DNA from: Stratiolaelaps scimitus
Taxonomy: Eukaryota > Arthropoda > Arachnida > Mesostigmata > Laelapidae
Length of the DNA: 64,000 nucleotides
Assembly (NCBI GenBank): GCA_019614645.1
Contig: JABWDB010000007.1
Location: 3,162,001 to 3,226,000, forward strand
Direction: 5' to 3'
This document shows, piece after piece, positions 32,945 to 44,796 of this stretch; the first letter of the stretch is position 1; every line of letters begins with the position of its first letter. The translations under genes and the position numbers were made by a program. Below the pieces are notes generated by a model. It had not been told where the DNA came from, searched no databases, and saw only the letters and a program-made list of their open reading frames with translations.

Positions 32945-35900
32945 GTGTGTCATTTAAATCTACAGTCTGAGTAAAACTGCAATGGTTGTAAAAACAGCAA
33001 ATTGTTCTCTTTTCATCAGAAGGGCGTATCCGTAAGATTATATACTACCATCAAATTGAGCGATTCAGACACTCACGTTAAATCTGTAATACGCTAGCAG
33101 AATAGAACCCATACAGGCCCACACGATCTCATACATGTGGATAGAGGAAATGTAGCAGCAGCACCCCGCCTTGAAGATTACAGCTTAATCCCATATCTAC
33201 AACACATCGTGATCACCCTGCACCAACAGTTTCATACAGGCATACACCGAGAAGCACAACGTAGACACCTGTCTGTTTCGGCTATATCGGCAGTTCGCTC
33301 AGAGCCGGGGCGCGTTTTTAGCACCAGTTACTTTGCCGCTTCGGGCAATTCCTATCCAAAGCTAAATAAACATTTACAGACGCCAAACGAGAGGACCGTT
33401 TCTCTTTGGCGAGTGAGAAAGAGCTATAGCCATAGTCAGTCGTTGCTTGACCCCGCCAAGATACAGCCGGGTTTAAGGGGGGGTGAGGGACAAACTCTGT
33501 GGGGGTGGTCGATTCGAGGAGCACTGCCACTGTACGGTTGCGGCTGTACGTTTAGCCAGCGTCGAAGGTAAACACCTCGGGCAAGCGTTTATCACTCAAG
33601 GAGTGGGAAAAGGCGAGCCGAGCTGGCCCCTGGACAACTCGTCTGAGACGGTTTCGTTAGCCGTTGCGCCAACAAACAGTTGGCGCTTGTTTACACGAAC
33701 CGACTGTGGGAGGCGAAGAACGTAGAAACGGCTCCCTGGTGAAGGAAGACTGGGCGCGGTCTTTTTCGCGTTCGGTTTATGGAACGGAAAGCTCCATAAC
33801 GCCCGCGTGGTTGAGAAAAACAATGTCCTTGAACAATGGGAAAACGATTTGCAAGACGTGGACCCTTTAGTGTGGGAAAATAGGGTAGGTGTAAAGGCAG
33901 TCACTAAGGAAATTACTAAACTTCGAGGCAGGCTGTTTTAACACACAGACATTGCATTGCTAGGGCTGGTGCATGGTAACAGCTTAACTAGTTGTGACCT
34001 CTGTGAGTGTGATATCTTACGGAGGGTGTACGTGTAAGATATGGGCATAACATGTAAACGGTATAATGAATAAACAACACTTTAAGCTTCATTTTGGTTA
34101 TTGGACTCGTTTAACAGGTTTCTGCTAGATCCAACGTGATCCAAGGGATATTTTCGCCTGGCCCTAAAGCGTCATTCTTCTCGTGAAGCATGGTTGAGTA
34201 CAGCTAAGTATAGTGGACCAAGTCGGATATGACTCTTCCGAGACTATCTGACCTTTTTTTATGTTGTCAAATGAATTCGTAGTATGATCGGCGTGCAAGA
34301 AACGCCAGCTTCGGATTCGTGAAGACTCGCTTCTAATTGCTACGAGAAGGCTAAACTCAAATGCCCGCAGCAGTGAACGTTCAACGATGCCCCCCGATGA
34401 CAATACTTTTAAGTGCCGCTCACTCGGACACGTAGCAGCAACCGCGCGACAAGGCAGAGTAAATCGATAAGCTCACCGAGCCGAAACGCTCAAACCCAGT
34501 GACCGAGAGCAGCTTCTCGACGAGTATGCAATCATAACGTAAATTATTGCACTGACGACACTCGAGAGTCGGCGTATCTGTTTCGACCGCCCGTCGGTGG
34601 GCGACAGTTGTAACGGTGTGATGAGATGGATGCCTCCCAAACGGCCCAACCCCGGATCCGAGACCCCCTCGCCTTCAGTTGCCAAAACCCCGAATAGGAC
34701 CCATCGTATCTATCATGTGGGCGTGAACAACCGATTCGAGCCGGAAACGATCACGGAAACGATTACTTGCGAGGGGTCTGCTATTCCAAACCGCCAACCT
34801 TGATGACCCAGTCGAATCATCAGCGTAGATTGATTGCGTGCCCACTGTCTATGGGCCTGACTACACGTGAGGCGGATCCACTCTTGGTCCTACATAGAAG
34901 TCAGGAGTGACTTGGCCTGGCTTGCCTAGCTCGAAAGTGATTTATGTTGACAGCCGCGCTGGGTGCACACGCGTGCCTCGATCGGCGTCACATTTTGGGC
35001 CTTCCCGGTCTATATTTATTTTATTGGAAAAGCGATCACGAGGTCAGTTGTTGAGACCAGATTCGGACAAACTCGAACCGTACTAATCCCGTTTTTACTA
35101 GTGAACGATTGGCGCAGGCAAGCGAGCCTATGTGCTCGAGGTGACATTTTCAATGTTTCTGTTTACTGATGGCCAGAACGGCTCAGACATGTTCGAGTGC
35201 ATGCGTTAGCCAAAGCTGGATCTATTCTACTTATAGGTGTGAGAGGGATGGAAATACACTGAATGCATCTGGCAAACGTTTATGTTTGTATGGTTTTTCG
35301 AAATCATAGTCGATCAGGCGAAATTCGATCATCAGCAACAATTGTATCCGCCTAGTCAACACATTGTCTACTGACGATAACCACCTACTGGAAAGCAGTT
35401 CGCAGGGGTGATTTTTACGAATATACTGCACAGTGGAAATACTTGCACTCGCTAATATGTAACCATGCCTCGTCGGTACACAATGCACAGCAAACCTTGT
35501 CCTCGTCAAGGTTGTAAATTACTAGATGGCATTCTCCTGTTGCTCGGGTATGATCAAGTGATAAGACACTAGTGAATTCTTCACGCCGAATCGCCCAACA
35601 GACCTCTATAATCCCTTGTCTTTGTCAATGTCACCAGATTGTCCAGCACCGAATTTCGAAACATTCTATTCGCATTAGGCTTCGACATCACACTGTATAA
35701 TTCCTACGGCTGCGTTCGTTATCGATGCGATATCTCGCTGGCAGCATCGACTTCTCGTTCCAGCAGTCCATTAGAACTAAGCATACAATGCCCTCGGCTG
35801 CTCCTCTGCCTATGGGCGTGCAATACGCAGCAGTACGGACAATGACAACATTTACCCCCTCAGCGTGATCGCATCTAGCCCTAGTTCGCCGTTTCGTCGA

Positions 35901-36831
35901 GCGTAGCTGTGTAGCAAGGTACGAGCGCCCGAGCTCTTGACCAGGGCCGAAAGCCGAGAAGCTCCGTATCGCGTTGCGCAACGGTCGTAGCGGCCGAAGG
36001 TGCGTATAGCTATATATCACCTTGTCACTTAGGCAGTAATGCATCTCACCTAGTGCTTCTGCAGAAGCTCCCATTGGGCCGGCCACCCGGCCACCGCCCC
36101 ATCTTAGTCTTGCCAGGTCCTGACGCTGTTATCCGCGTCGCCGCGTCCGCTGTTGACGGCATCGTTGTCACGCCCCACCCGAACGCCCGATTGGTCCAGG
36201 ATGTCAGCGTAATCCGGAGATCAATGCGTTCATGTCTAGCTGCCAGACTTGTCCAATATTTCAGGCGTATGGGAACCGAAGCTTGCCAGCCACTGGTGTC
36301 TGGTTGTTTACGGCCTGTTGGCGTCCTCCTCCGAGCGGCCGGCGCCGGATGAGCATAGGCGGAGTAGTAGCAGTAGCAAGGGAGCAGCACTGAATTGGAC
36401 TTCGTTTCGTCCCATGGCCACGTTCCGATTGATCAGATTTAAGGCCACGGTACTGTGCTAAGTGTAGCTGTACTCAAATGCGATCAATTCCATGTACGGG
36501 AATGACGTCGGTGGCTGGTGGCGAGCGGGACCGAGAGGGAACATTTACTATGGTGGTCCACTTTTTGCTGATGTTGAAAGAGGTGATTCTTACGAGGAAC
36601 GAATTCAAGCCACCTTGGGCCAATAGGTTATTGTTAGACAAGTAACGTGAATAATATGCGTCCTAACAATGCCCTGATAATTATATCGAGTCGACCTGTT
36701 TATCTATCGGGCCATAGAGCCTTAGTGAAACTTAAAAAGAGCAAGCCGAATCATGCTAACTCCGTTAACTGAGTGAATTGCGAGCTTACTGCGCATATAG
36801 TATTCACTGCATTGTGTCGTAGCTCCGGCTC
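32945..36831. other. unannotated DNA with three GC-richer stretches
   Basis: The GC-richer parts are about 33280-33870, 34560-34810 and 35870-36420 (the last contains GGGCCGGCCACCCGGCCACC). Frames there reach 144 codons (33137-33571 plus), 68 codons (34597-34803 plus) and 114 codons (36046-36390 minus, opposing a 99-codon plus frame). None shows a known domain, signal peptide or membrane segment I can defend. Possible unannotated exons or promoter-proximal DNA. Confidence 0.3.
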
Positions 36832-36981
36832 CTCACTGGCAATAACCTCGAAGGGTTCTTCCACTGGCTGGTCTGCGCCACCAGGAACAAGCGCGCAGGG
36901 TCTCTCTTCTGCTTGTCTCTCGCTGTGAGGCAAGGCGGCAACGCCATCGCCTCCCTCGGGACTATGACAGCCTTGGCCTGA
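36832..36981 (+). pseudogene. repeat F copy 2, protein-like fragment
   Basis: Partner of the fragment at 29960-30133: LTGNNLEGFFHWLVCAT, RNKRAGS, SLAVRQGGNAIASLGTM and a stop. It keeps frame against copy 1 except for one or two small length changes. Upstream and downstream sequences differ from copy 1. The minus-strand frames here are shadows. Confidence 0.5.
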
Positions 36982-37305
36982 CACCCTGTCCCCAACTGCT
37001 CACTAATTATCGTATATATTGAATCACACAGCAAATAAATATCCCCTAAATCGTACATACATACTAAGCGTGTTGGCCAGCGCCTATTGCTGTTCTGAAC
37101 ACGTCGGTTAGTCCTTCCGCGCGGTATGAGTCATCTGAATAGTACGTGCTCTACATATATAGTGAGCATTAACGAGGAGAACCCCATTAACAAAATGTGT
37201 CCGATACACTAAGTCACTAGCGGGCATATAGAACAATAAAGTTTGTAGATATTATAATGTGGTAGCCAATTAAGGACCGTATTTTCACTGTTGTGAGTAA
37301 TAAAG
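36982..37305. other. unannotated DNA
   Basis: Short AT-leaning interval with no recognised feature. Confidence 0.3.
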
Positions 37306-37340
37306 ATATATATATATATATATATATACATATATATATA
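37306..37340. repeat. (TA)n microsatellite with one C interruption
   Basis: TA array of about 35 bases interrupted by ACAT at 37328-37331. Confidence 0.9.
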
Positions 37341-39360
37341 GCTTCTGAATCTATTGTGGCGCATTGAGTTGAGTATTTCTACACATTTAATTAAATGCTC
37401 CATGTGGCTTTATTGATCGGGAACGACTGATCCAAACATTGACAAAAACAGATAGGAGTAAATAAGTTGGCAAGACAAGTTAATAGAGAGAGGGGTTTGG
37501 GAAATGCAATATACCTAATTGCAGCAACGAAAGCCTGGTGGGTCACGTTCAATGAATTTGGTTTATTAATTCACACGTTACGTTTTTACCAAGATCACAA
37601 GTTGTTCAGTCGATATCTCACAGCGAAAAAAAAACGATTAGGGGACAATTCAAAGGGGAAACTAGAAATTGGAAGTCAAACGTTCGAATGTTGCAATGAA
37701 ATGATATCTAACAGTTAGCGGTATATCAGCATACATTTACATCCCGCTTACACCTTCAGTTAATAAATACGATGCAATAATTCGTTAAAAATTCCCGCCT
37801 ACATTTTCGAACCTATGAAGATATTGCGGAGACTTCCGACTCTGGACGCGTATTGAAATTGTGGTTAACTTACTCGGATGTATTGAGCGCTATTCTAGCC
37901 TGTACATAGTACTCCGCTGAGGCAACTCTTCGTTCAGTCAGAGCTCTGGTAATCGACGAGCCAATTCTTCGAATTGGCGACCTCGTCAGCCCTATTCATA
38001 CGCAGATTGAGTTTGACAGGCAACTTTATACCGAAGCTGCGGGGAAACTTTTCAAAATGCCTCCCGCCTGTTGGTGCACGACTGTGGCCCATCGCCGCTT
38101 GGCTGGCCCATCACTTGTACGCATTTCACTAAGGTATTGGTTAACTTCCTCATCTAAGGAGACAATCGGACGCACACGTTAATTCGATTAAGGGCGGGAC
38201 TTCTCGAAAGGATGCAGCCCAGTAGCAAGTCTCCACTGAGCCGGTGTATTGAGATCTGCATTGGGTTGAGCAAAAACGCTCTCGCCATGGTTCCGGCTTG
38301 CTTTACTCTAATTTAGCGTAATTGATATCCATGCAGACGATTAAGACAATTTGTCTGATGCCATCGCCCCAGCCCGCATCGCCCGCCGGCTTAATGACGC
38401 GGCCCCCGACTTGCTACACACTACAACTGCGTTTTCATAGGATGAACCAGCCACACGAACTGTTCAGGAGTTCTTTTTCCCATTCGTTGCTCGCTGGACA
38501 GCGGCCACCTGTAAATACCGAAGAAAAACAGGAATTGCTGGTTACGGCGGCGTTAGGGGGAACTCCCTTTCAGAGGGGAGGTTGCACACGATATTTAACC
38601 GAGGTCGGACGGGGAGATGTGCGTAAGAGGCGATCTCAATAAGATATCAACAAACTTTGATCATTGTCTAGAAGACCATTTACAGCGTCTGAATTTGCGT
38701 TGGTTTTCGATATACTTGGCAGTAGCGCATTAGCTCACTTCGGGTCTCGTGGTGGGCTCGAGGCAAAAGCGGACATCCTTCGCCGTCCTTCGCCGCACGC
38801 ACATTCGGCGCCATCGCGACAACGGCTGTAACGGACGGCCCGCGTAAAACACGCGCCCAATACAGCTGGCTCAGTCTGCATTGTGCAGTAGCTTTGGGTA
38901 GTATCAGCGTTGACAGTGTCTAAGGGGCAGAGCGGACGAGATAGATGATAAGCTACCAGATCTGTTTGTTTGGCTGTTCGTGCTAATTGTGAATAATCGA
39001 GTTCAAACGTCCCCGTTCTGCAGAGTCAATTCATTCGACGATTCGACGATGACTCGTCGGTCGAAGCTAAGAGCAACTCGGTGACTCGTTTCAGCGAATG
39101 ATAGCGAGGAACAAAGGAAGCCCATGTATCTCTCGCGGGGCTCGTTTGTCACTTTGACCTGCACTTCGCCCTCAACTGAAGCCCTTTTTATTCGCCTTTG
39201 CCAATGTAGGCGTTCCACAAGACAGTTCAGCCTATGTTCCATGTGTAGCTTATAAGATTAATCCTCCTAACAGTCTATATGAATATTTTGCCAACACGCT
39301 CCACTTCTAACTCACAGTATTCGAGATGACGAACGCTGGAATGTCTGATAGGTGACTCGA

Positions 39361-39363
<3 letters not shown>
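37341..39363. other. unannotated DNA
   Basis: An 83-codon plus frame (37467-37718) and a 106-codon plus frame (38322-38642) have no recognisable domain. A tandem CTTCGCCGTC pair sits near 38778-38795. Confidence 0.3.

Positions 39364-39401
<38 letters not shown>
39364..39401. repeat. (TA)19 microsatellite
   Basis: Perfect TA array of 38 bases. Confidence 0.95.
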
Positions 39402-39404
<3 letters not shown>

Positions 39405-39965
39405 TAACTTATTGCTTCAATTAATAAACATTTTTCAGTGGGAAGCTACTAAGGGCCTGACTGGATCCTAAGTGTATACCCAGCGTACTATTGTAAAATT
39501 AAGAAGGAAAATAGACACACCTCGTTTGATGTTCTCAACCCCAGGAAAAGGATGGGAACACCTCCCAGGGTCACTGTCACCATCTGACGAAAACGGTTTT
39601 CCGAATGAGGTTCTATTATTGTCTATTATTGAAATAAAGGGCTGACAATTTTGCCCGGACCAGATATGTGTAAACAACATTTGGATACATTAGTGAGTAT
39701 GCCCATGAAGCAGAGGCTCGGTGGGGGCAAAGTGGACTGGAGAAGTTCATTGTAGAAAGTTTGATGCTTATGGCATAAACAGGAGCCATTTACAAAAAAA
39801 AGCCTAGCCGCGCCTATAGTATTGAAGAATCAAATGGAGATTAGAACATCTCTATAGCAAGAGACACTGTTTTTTGCGAGATAATTGTTATATTATTAAC
39901 ATGAGACACTAACTGCAGATGCAACGACGAGATTAGGATTGCAGGTGTAAGGAAAGAAAAAACAA
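39402..39965. other. unannotated DNA
   Basis: No element or gene recognised in this interval before the (TA)n that borders LINE-B. Confidence 0.3.
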
Positions 39966-39974
39966 ATATATATG

Positions 39975-39996
<22 letters not shown>
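39966..39996. repeat. (TA)n array at the LINE-B 3' junction
   Basis: TA array with one TG interruption, directly abutting the T24 run that is the LINE-B poly-A tail on the minus strand. It may be the left half of a TA array split by the insertion. Confidence 0.9.
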
Positions 39997-40014
<18 letters not shown>

Positions 40015-40240
40015 TTTTTTATGGAGGGGGGAAGTGCTTTACGCACGAGCTTTTTTCACCTTACTGTGGGCCGCACAGTGTGGGACTCACCATTTCGGTG
40101 GTATATGGTGAGTGGTGCTACCCACTAAAACCCCAGGTTTTCCGTGCCTGGAAAACCTCTAAAAAAGCCTCCCTTAAGCTTCACCACTGTAGTCCGGATC
40201 TTCGTTTAATAGTACTACGGACTGACAGGGTGGCGGATGC

Positions 40241-40877
40241 CTACCGAAACAATTGGTCGGGGTCACCCTCCGGGTTCCCCGCCTCACCAGACGCGCTTAA
40301 TCCCAATACCTGCGAACCCGGATCTAACGTGCGTCGTCTGTGTCGCTCATCGTCGCTCTGACCACTTCTCAGCCCTTCAGGGTGCTCTTCATCCGTGTTT
40401 GGACCTGCGGTGTTGTCGTTTTCTCGTTGTCCTCCCGCTGTCAGTATTCTTTGCAATCGCGCACGCCCGAGCCGACCCTTCTCTTCGAGGACTCCCTTCG
40501 CTGTTGCTGCTCCGACCCTCCAGCCGCTTGCTGTGGCGCAGATGAAGTCCACGAACTCCCTCATATTGCCTCTGGGCATAACAGGCAGGTTTTGGGCCGA
40601 ATAAACTCCGTCTCTTCTCAAGTGGGCCATTTCCTTGTCCAAAGCTGCCGTCCGAGCATGTTCGAGGCCCGGGCAGACGAGGAGAGTATGCGCAGCATCA
40701 TCTCTCTCGCCCAATTCGCAGTGGACGCAGGTTCCCGATTGCGGTGTGACATTGAAGTCATCTAGGTATGCCTGGAAGTTTCCATGACCCGTGATAATCT
40801 GGGTAATGAAAAAGTCCATCTGTCCTCCGGGGCGGTCTAGCCATTTTTTGATGTCCGGGATAAGATCTCGGACCCTT
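40241..40877 (-). pseudogene. LINE-B ORF2 C-terminus with CCHC knuckle
   Basis: Reads without a stop from the foldback junction (GDPGARVRDLIPDIKKWLDR, then PGGQ ahead of the first methionine at 40819) to a stop at 40241. From that methionine, residues 5-14 ITQIITGHGN, 18-22 YLDDF, and C31, C34, H44, C49 form the C-x2-C-x9-H-x4-C knuckle with HTLLVCP that follows the RT in R1-clade elements; FVDFICATASGWR comes later. RT and endonuclease are lost to truncation. The 141-codon plus-strand frame at 40340-40765 is antisense to this and is not a gene. Confidence 0.85.
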
Positions 40878-40931
40878 GCGCCAGGATCGCCTCTGCGCAG
40901 AGCAGTCCACTGCGCAGAGGCGATCCTGGCG

Positions 40932-40932
<1 letters not shown>
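40878..40932. repeat. perfect 21-bp inverted repeat at the LINE-B 5' junction
   Basis: Left arm 40878-40898 begins GCGCCAGGATCGCCTCTGCG; right arm 40912-40932 is its exact reverse complement; 13 bases separate them. The left arm is in the LINE-B reading frame, so the right arm is an inverted copy of element sequence added at the truncated end. Confidence 0.95.

Positions 40933-40965
<33 letters not shown>
40933..40965. repeat. (TA)n array at the LINE-B 5' junction
   Basis: Perfect TA array of 33 bases that begins with the base after the inverted repeat. Confidence 0.95.
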
Positions 40966-40967
<2 letters not shown>

Positions 40968-41010
40968 GTGTCAAAGACTCAGTTGAACATTCAACGTAAG
41001 ATCTATATAG

Positions 41011-41046
41011 CAAAAGTACCAGCAAAGGTACCAGCAAAGGTACCAG
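41011..41046. repeat. 12-bp tandem repeat, three units
   Basis: CAAAAGTACCAG followed by two units of CAAAGGTACCAG. It lies about 45 bases beyond the TA array. Confidence 0.85.
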
Positions 41047-41048
41047 CG

Positions 41049-44000
41049 AGACCATTGGTATAAACGAAATAAAACCACGAGGGTAGAGGGGAGCCTTGAC
41101 GTGTATCGTGAATGAGAGCGTAGTGCAGTGCCCTGGGTTGAGCGCCTTCTTCAAGGAGATGGTTTTTTTCAGGACAAGTTTGAATTGGGGCACGAATGTG
41201 TTTAACGAGCGAACTCTAACAGGAAGTGAGTATTAACTGCAGATATGTATAATACACGCGTTTACATTGTGTACCAAATAACATGTAACCCTGCACCAGA
41301 TACTCTGTCGGCGTAGCTTTGAACGATAATTACGTTTGCCATTTGATCGTTGAGATATAATTAGTCGATCTTCGGATTGAATGTCCCAAAATTCGCGTGT
41401 TTGCTGATAATGGTAACATCAAGATTATCGAAATGAATTTTGGAACAGAACAACTCCGAGTTGTCCACTTTCCACTGCTGCTGTCTATAGGGAATCGCTG
41501 GCTTCAATCAATGAAGTGGCACAAGCTGAATTGCACCGCGCTGGACGCTATCTCAAATCGTTCATCACACTTCCTATCCATACCCTCAGTGTCATTCGTG
41601 TACATATAACTGTACTCACGAAGCCTCTGACAAAATCATGTAGACTATCAAATGCATCAGCTTGTTTAGGCAACGAAATTTATAAGTATAGGAGTGAGTG
41701 ACGGTCTTCACTGCATGGGGGGTTGCCTAAGGTGGCTACCGAACGTCATGAATATCTAAAGGGTGACTCTCGATCAGCATTTAACGTCCACGGAACTGAA
41801 CATATATACGATACATATATCTATAACAATTCTATAGCCTCACATACCTCGGACCGATGCGGACTTTGGGAGTGTGCTATGTTGTGAAAATTAGGGTCGA
41901 CGTACAAAAAAGTCAATACGGTTCAATGCTCAACGGTATTATGCCGATATCTGTGAGAATAAGAAATGCTTATTCTATAAGTTTCTCCATGAGAATCATG
42001 ATAAATATAATACCATCTACGTAGATGGTTGGGCGCGATGCATGCCGATCGTTCAGCTTCCAGACGAATGCAACATCTGGATAGGCTTTGCGATGGAGGT
42101 CCACTGGCCCGAAGTGTAAGCCAACACTGTCGACGTTAATAATGCAAAGGATAACGCTGCCGCCGACCGCCGCTCGTAGAGACCCGTCGGGTTACCACAA
42201 GACTCTCTTTTCTTTACCGCAGCAAGAAAGAGAACCGTGACTTTAATGTACAACTCATGCACGTGCCATAACCTTGGGACAGACAGACGGTGTGCGAGTG
42301 CTTTACGCACCAGACCGTTTTGACAGTTTCTGTCTACGAGGGGGACCCAAGGCGAACGGAATACGCTTCCCGGAAACACCGGGGATAGAGAAAATACTCG
42401 TCGGCGAACGTTTGTGGATCTTTGGACTGGTGTGCAGAACTCGGAGTGAGTTGTTCCCGTCGATGACAACGCAGCAGCGTTGTCTTCACTCAGAACGAAG
42501 GTTCATATTTGGGCTGTCACAAAAATTACAACCGCTACAATAGTTTATTATCCAGACGGAGCACAATCCATTTCTAACCACGCGAGTAGCAAAAGAGATG
42601 TCACGAACGACAAACACATGACTGTTCTATCTAGTCTACTCATATTTATATGAGGCGAGAAATAACTTGGGACCCTGAAAGATTTTTAATTCAGCCATTG
42701 TTGCAACATGGTTGCTGCTTCAATTACTAATGTCTTCATAGGCTGCTGTTTAAAACACATAAGCGAAATAGGAGCACCAGATTGGTTTGTCACTGGTGTG
42801 ACATTTTGCTGTGGTGCAACATCTTAATTGATACTTTTAATACCTTTAGGTCACATACTATCTGTGACCTAATTGTCATTGTTATTTTATTCATTCTAGC
42901 GTACAATGCCAATGACAAACTCCTGCTATTATTATCTCTCGTATTTAGCCATGTATTCTAGATACCCAATACACTTCGCGTGATTCGAGGCATTCCCAAT
43001 ACCTCCTGTCCAATGACAACGTTCTATATAAAGTAGGAACACGATCAGCAGACGGACATCTCAATGATTTTCGTCATCGGTCTCAATTCAGACGAATGGT
43101 CCGAGCTGATTGTTGGGCATGGCTTGATCCGGACCAAACGAATACGGGCAATCCTCCTCACCCAGCGGCTATCTGCAGAACACTAACAACCAAGTTTTTT
43201 GGGCAAATCAAATAGGGAGCGATTCGAAACCCAGTGGTTTCAGCTCCACCAGTGGGAGAACCGACCACTGAAATACCTCAGCTTATGCAGGCGCTATTTG
43301 GAACGTTTTTTTTTCGGTGACTTCGGTCGCGGCGATTACCAGCTCATCAACGTCTGGTACCCCGGGGTCCTTCTCTCTTTCTCTCTATTTTGCTTAGTTT
43401 CCTACCTAGTTCTGACATCAATAACGCAGTCGGTCTAGACGCAGCCATCTGAAAAGCTTGCATTTATTATGCACCCAGCCCAACTGTCGACAAAAGCTCG
43501 GGGCTCGTCAGAGGCTCGTCCTCATCGCGCACTCATCTGACTCACTCGGCCCGTCCTGATTCACAAGAAAGTCGCTTGGCGCTTGGTCCTCATTCTGCTG
43601 AAGGTTTTCCTGGCTGCCGTTTGGGAGGTCGGGCCAAAAGCAACCATCTCTGCGCCCGTCATAGCGCACCGATGTGCTAACACCCGCCAACTCATCTGCA
43701 CCTGCACAGTGAGTGCCTGCCCACTTCATTGTCAGCTCTGCTGTGGATGTCTGTGCGTGTGTTGTGTTTGCATGTGCTATGTGCTTTCACAGGGTCGGCG
43801 TCAGGTAGCGTCGTTTTAGCTTTGCGTTGTCTGTGTGCAAGTGCGTCTGGGCGCTGTGCTAAGATGGGCGCCAAGTAGAGAAGTTCGTTGAGCACCGACG
43901 GCCGTGGCGAGGTCCGGGCACGCCCTATCGTTTTCAAATGTCACCTCCTCCTCCTCCTCATCGTCATCTCCGTCGTCCGTTTCTTGAAAATGAAGATGAC

Positions 44001-44246
44001 GCTTATTCTTACCGCGCTTACCGCCGCTTATATGTGACTCGATCCTAGCACGAATGTGCCACCTACAGAGATCATCCGTCATTTTGTAGGGAACTCAGAA
44101 AAGTGGACAACGGTGTGCACGACGCATATAGTAAAGTGCATGACGAACTCAGACAACTAGTCAAGCGAGCAGGCAACTTCTTTGTACAGCGTTGATCTCT
44201 GCGTAGTCAACGTGGCAATGCAATTTCAGTTCTAGGATGCGACCCG
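41049..44246. other. unannotated DNA
   Basis: At 41783-41800 a minus-strand scrap CCGTGGACGTTAAATG matches the SINE-B end but nothing around it does. A TCC trinucleotide run at about 43946-43962 gives a Glu/Asp-rich minus frame (43816-44082). A 138-codon minus frame (42053-42469) has no recognisable domain. Confidence 0.3.
42846..42872. repeat. 10-bp perfect palindrome arms
   Basis: TTAGGTCACA at 42846-42855 and TGTGACCTAA at 42863-42872. Each arm contains the AGGTCA hexamer, in inverted orientation with 11 bases between hexamers. The spacing is unlike standard nuclear receptor elements, so function is not claimed. Confidence 0.5.
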
Positions 44247-44335
44247 CTGGACGCGTGATCAGTTCGAGCCTCCCCCGATGAAAGCTCGTCTTGAGCACAC
44301 CTTCACGCAAAGCAAATAATTGCTACGCTTGAAAT
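44247..44335. repeat. repeat E copy 2
   Basis: Second copy of the repeat at 26598-26702, same orientation: CTGGACGCGTGATC, GTTCGAGCC, TTGAGCACACCTTCACGC. B-box-like core intact here. Confidence 0.55.
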
Positions 44336-44796
44336 AAAAAGCAAATATAAACAGACAAATAGTTATTGGAAAGCAAGCGTAGCAGGGGTATCTAGATGGC
44401 GATCTGGATCCCACCACTGGTCGCGGTAAAACCTTGCAGAGTGGCAAGAATGGTGGACAAGAGATGGGCTCAGCGACAACCCGGGGAACTGGACCCGTTC
44501 CCTGATATCGGATCTGCGGGCCTTGTATTGCAGACCGTGAGGGGAGCAGACCTACCATGTCATTCCTGTAATGACAGCTCAGGGTCCGTTTCAGAGATAC
44601 ACGCGAAAAATACACAAAACACAGGCGCACATAGTGGGAAATAGTATGTCATTTGGGGCAAATGGGCGGACGCAAAGGCTTGAGATTTCTGGAAGGCCTA
44701 GTGAAGAAGAAGAAGGACGAGCTGGAGGGCGTAAAAAGTGGGATGCACAACAGGCCGAACCCGAGATAGAAGAAAGGAATAAGAGATGCAACTCAA
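44336..44796. other. unannotated DNA just upstream of a SINE-A
   Basis: A 76-codon charged plus frame (44571-44801) ends where SINE-A begins; it is rich in Glu, Arg and Gly and has no domain. It could be part of an older element. Confidence 0.3.

Larger units (their letters stand above)
39997..40932 (-). mobile_element. LINE-B, R1-like retrotransposon 3' fragment in (TA)n
   Basis: Minus-strand 5'-truncated insertion: coding end (40241 to about 40900), a ~220-bp 3' untranslated region, and a 24-base poly-A tail (plus-strand T24 at 39997-40020). The 5' junction is a perfect 21-bp inverted repeat (40878-40898 and 40912-40932). Immediately beyond both ends lie TA arrays, so the element sits inside TA repeat DNA. 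No 28S rRNA gene sequence flanks it, so it is not a classical rDNA R1. The long pure tail and clean junctions suggest a recent insertion. Confidence 0.88.

Noticed and set aside
33137..33571. 144-codon plus-strand frame as an exon
   Set aside because: No domain or conserved motif; competing minus frames in the same interval.
40340..40765. 141-codon plus-strand open frame
   Set aside because: It is antisense to the LINE-B C-terminal coding region on the minus strand, which has the CCHC knuckle and R1-type motifs.
39997..40932. rDNA-inserted R1 element
   Set aside because: Flanks are TA repeats, not 28S rRNA gene sequence.
42846..42872. nuclear receptor response element
   Set aside because: AGGTCA half-sites are inverted with an 11-base spacer, not a standard spacing, and no gene is nearby.
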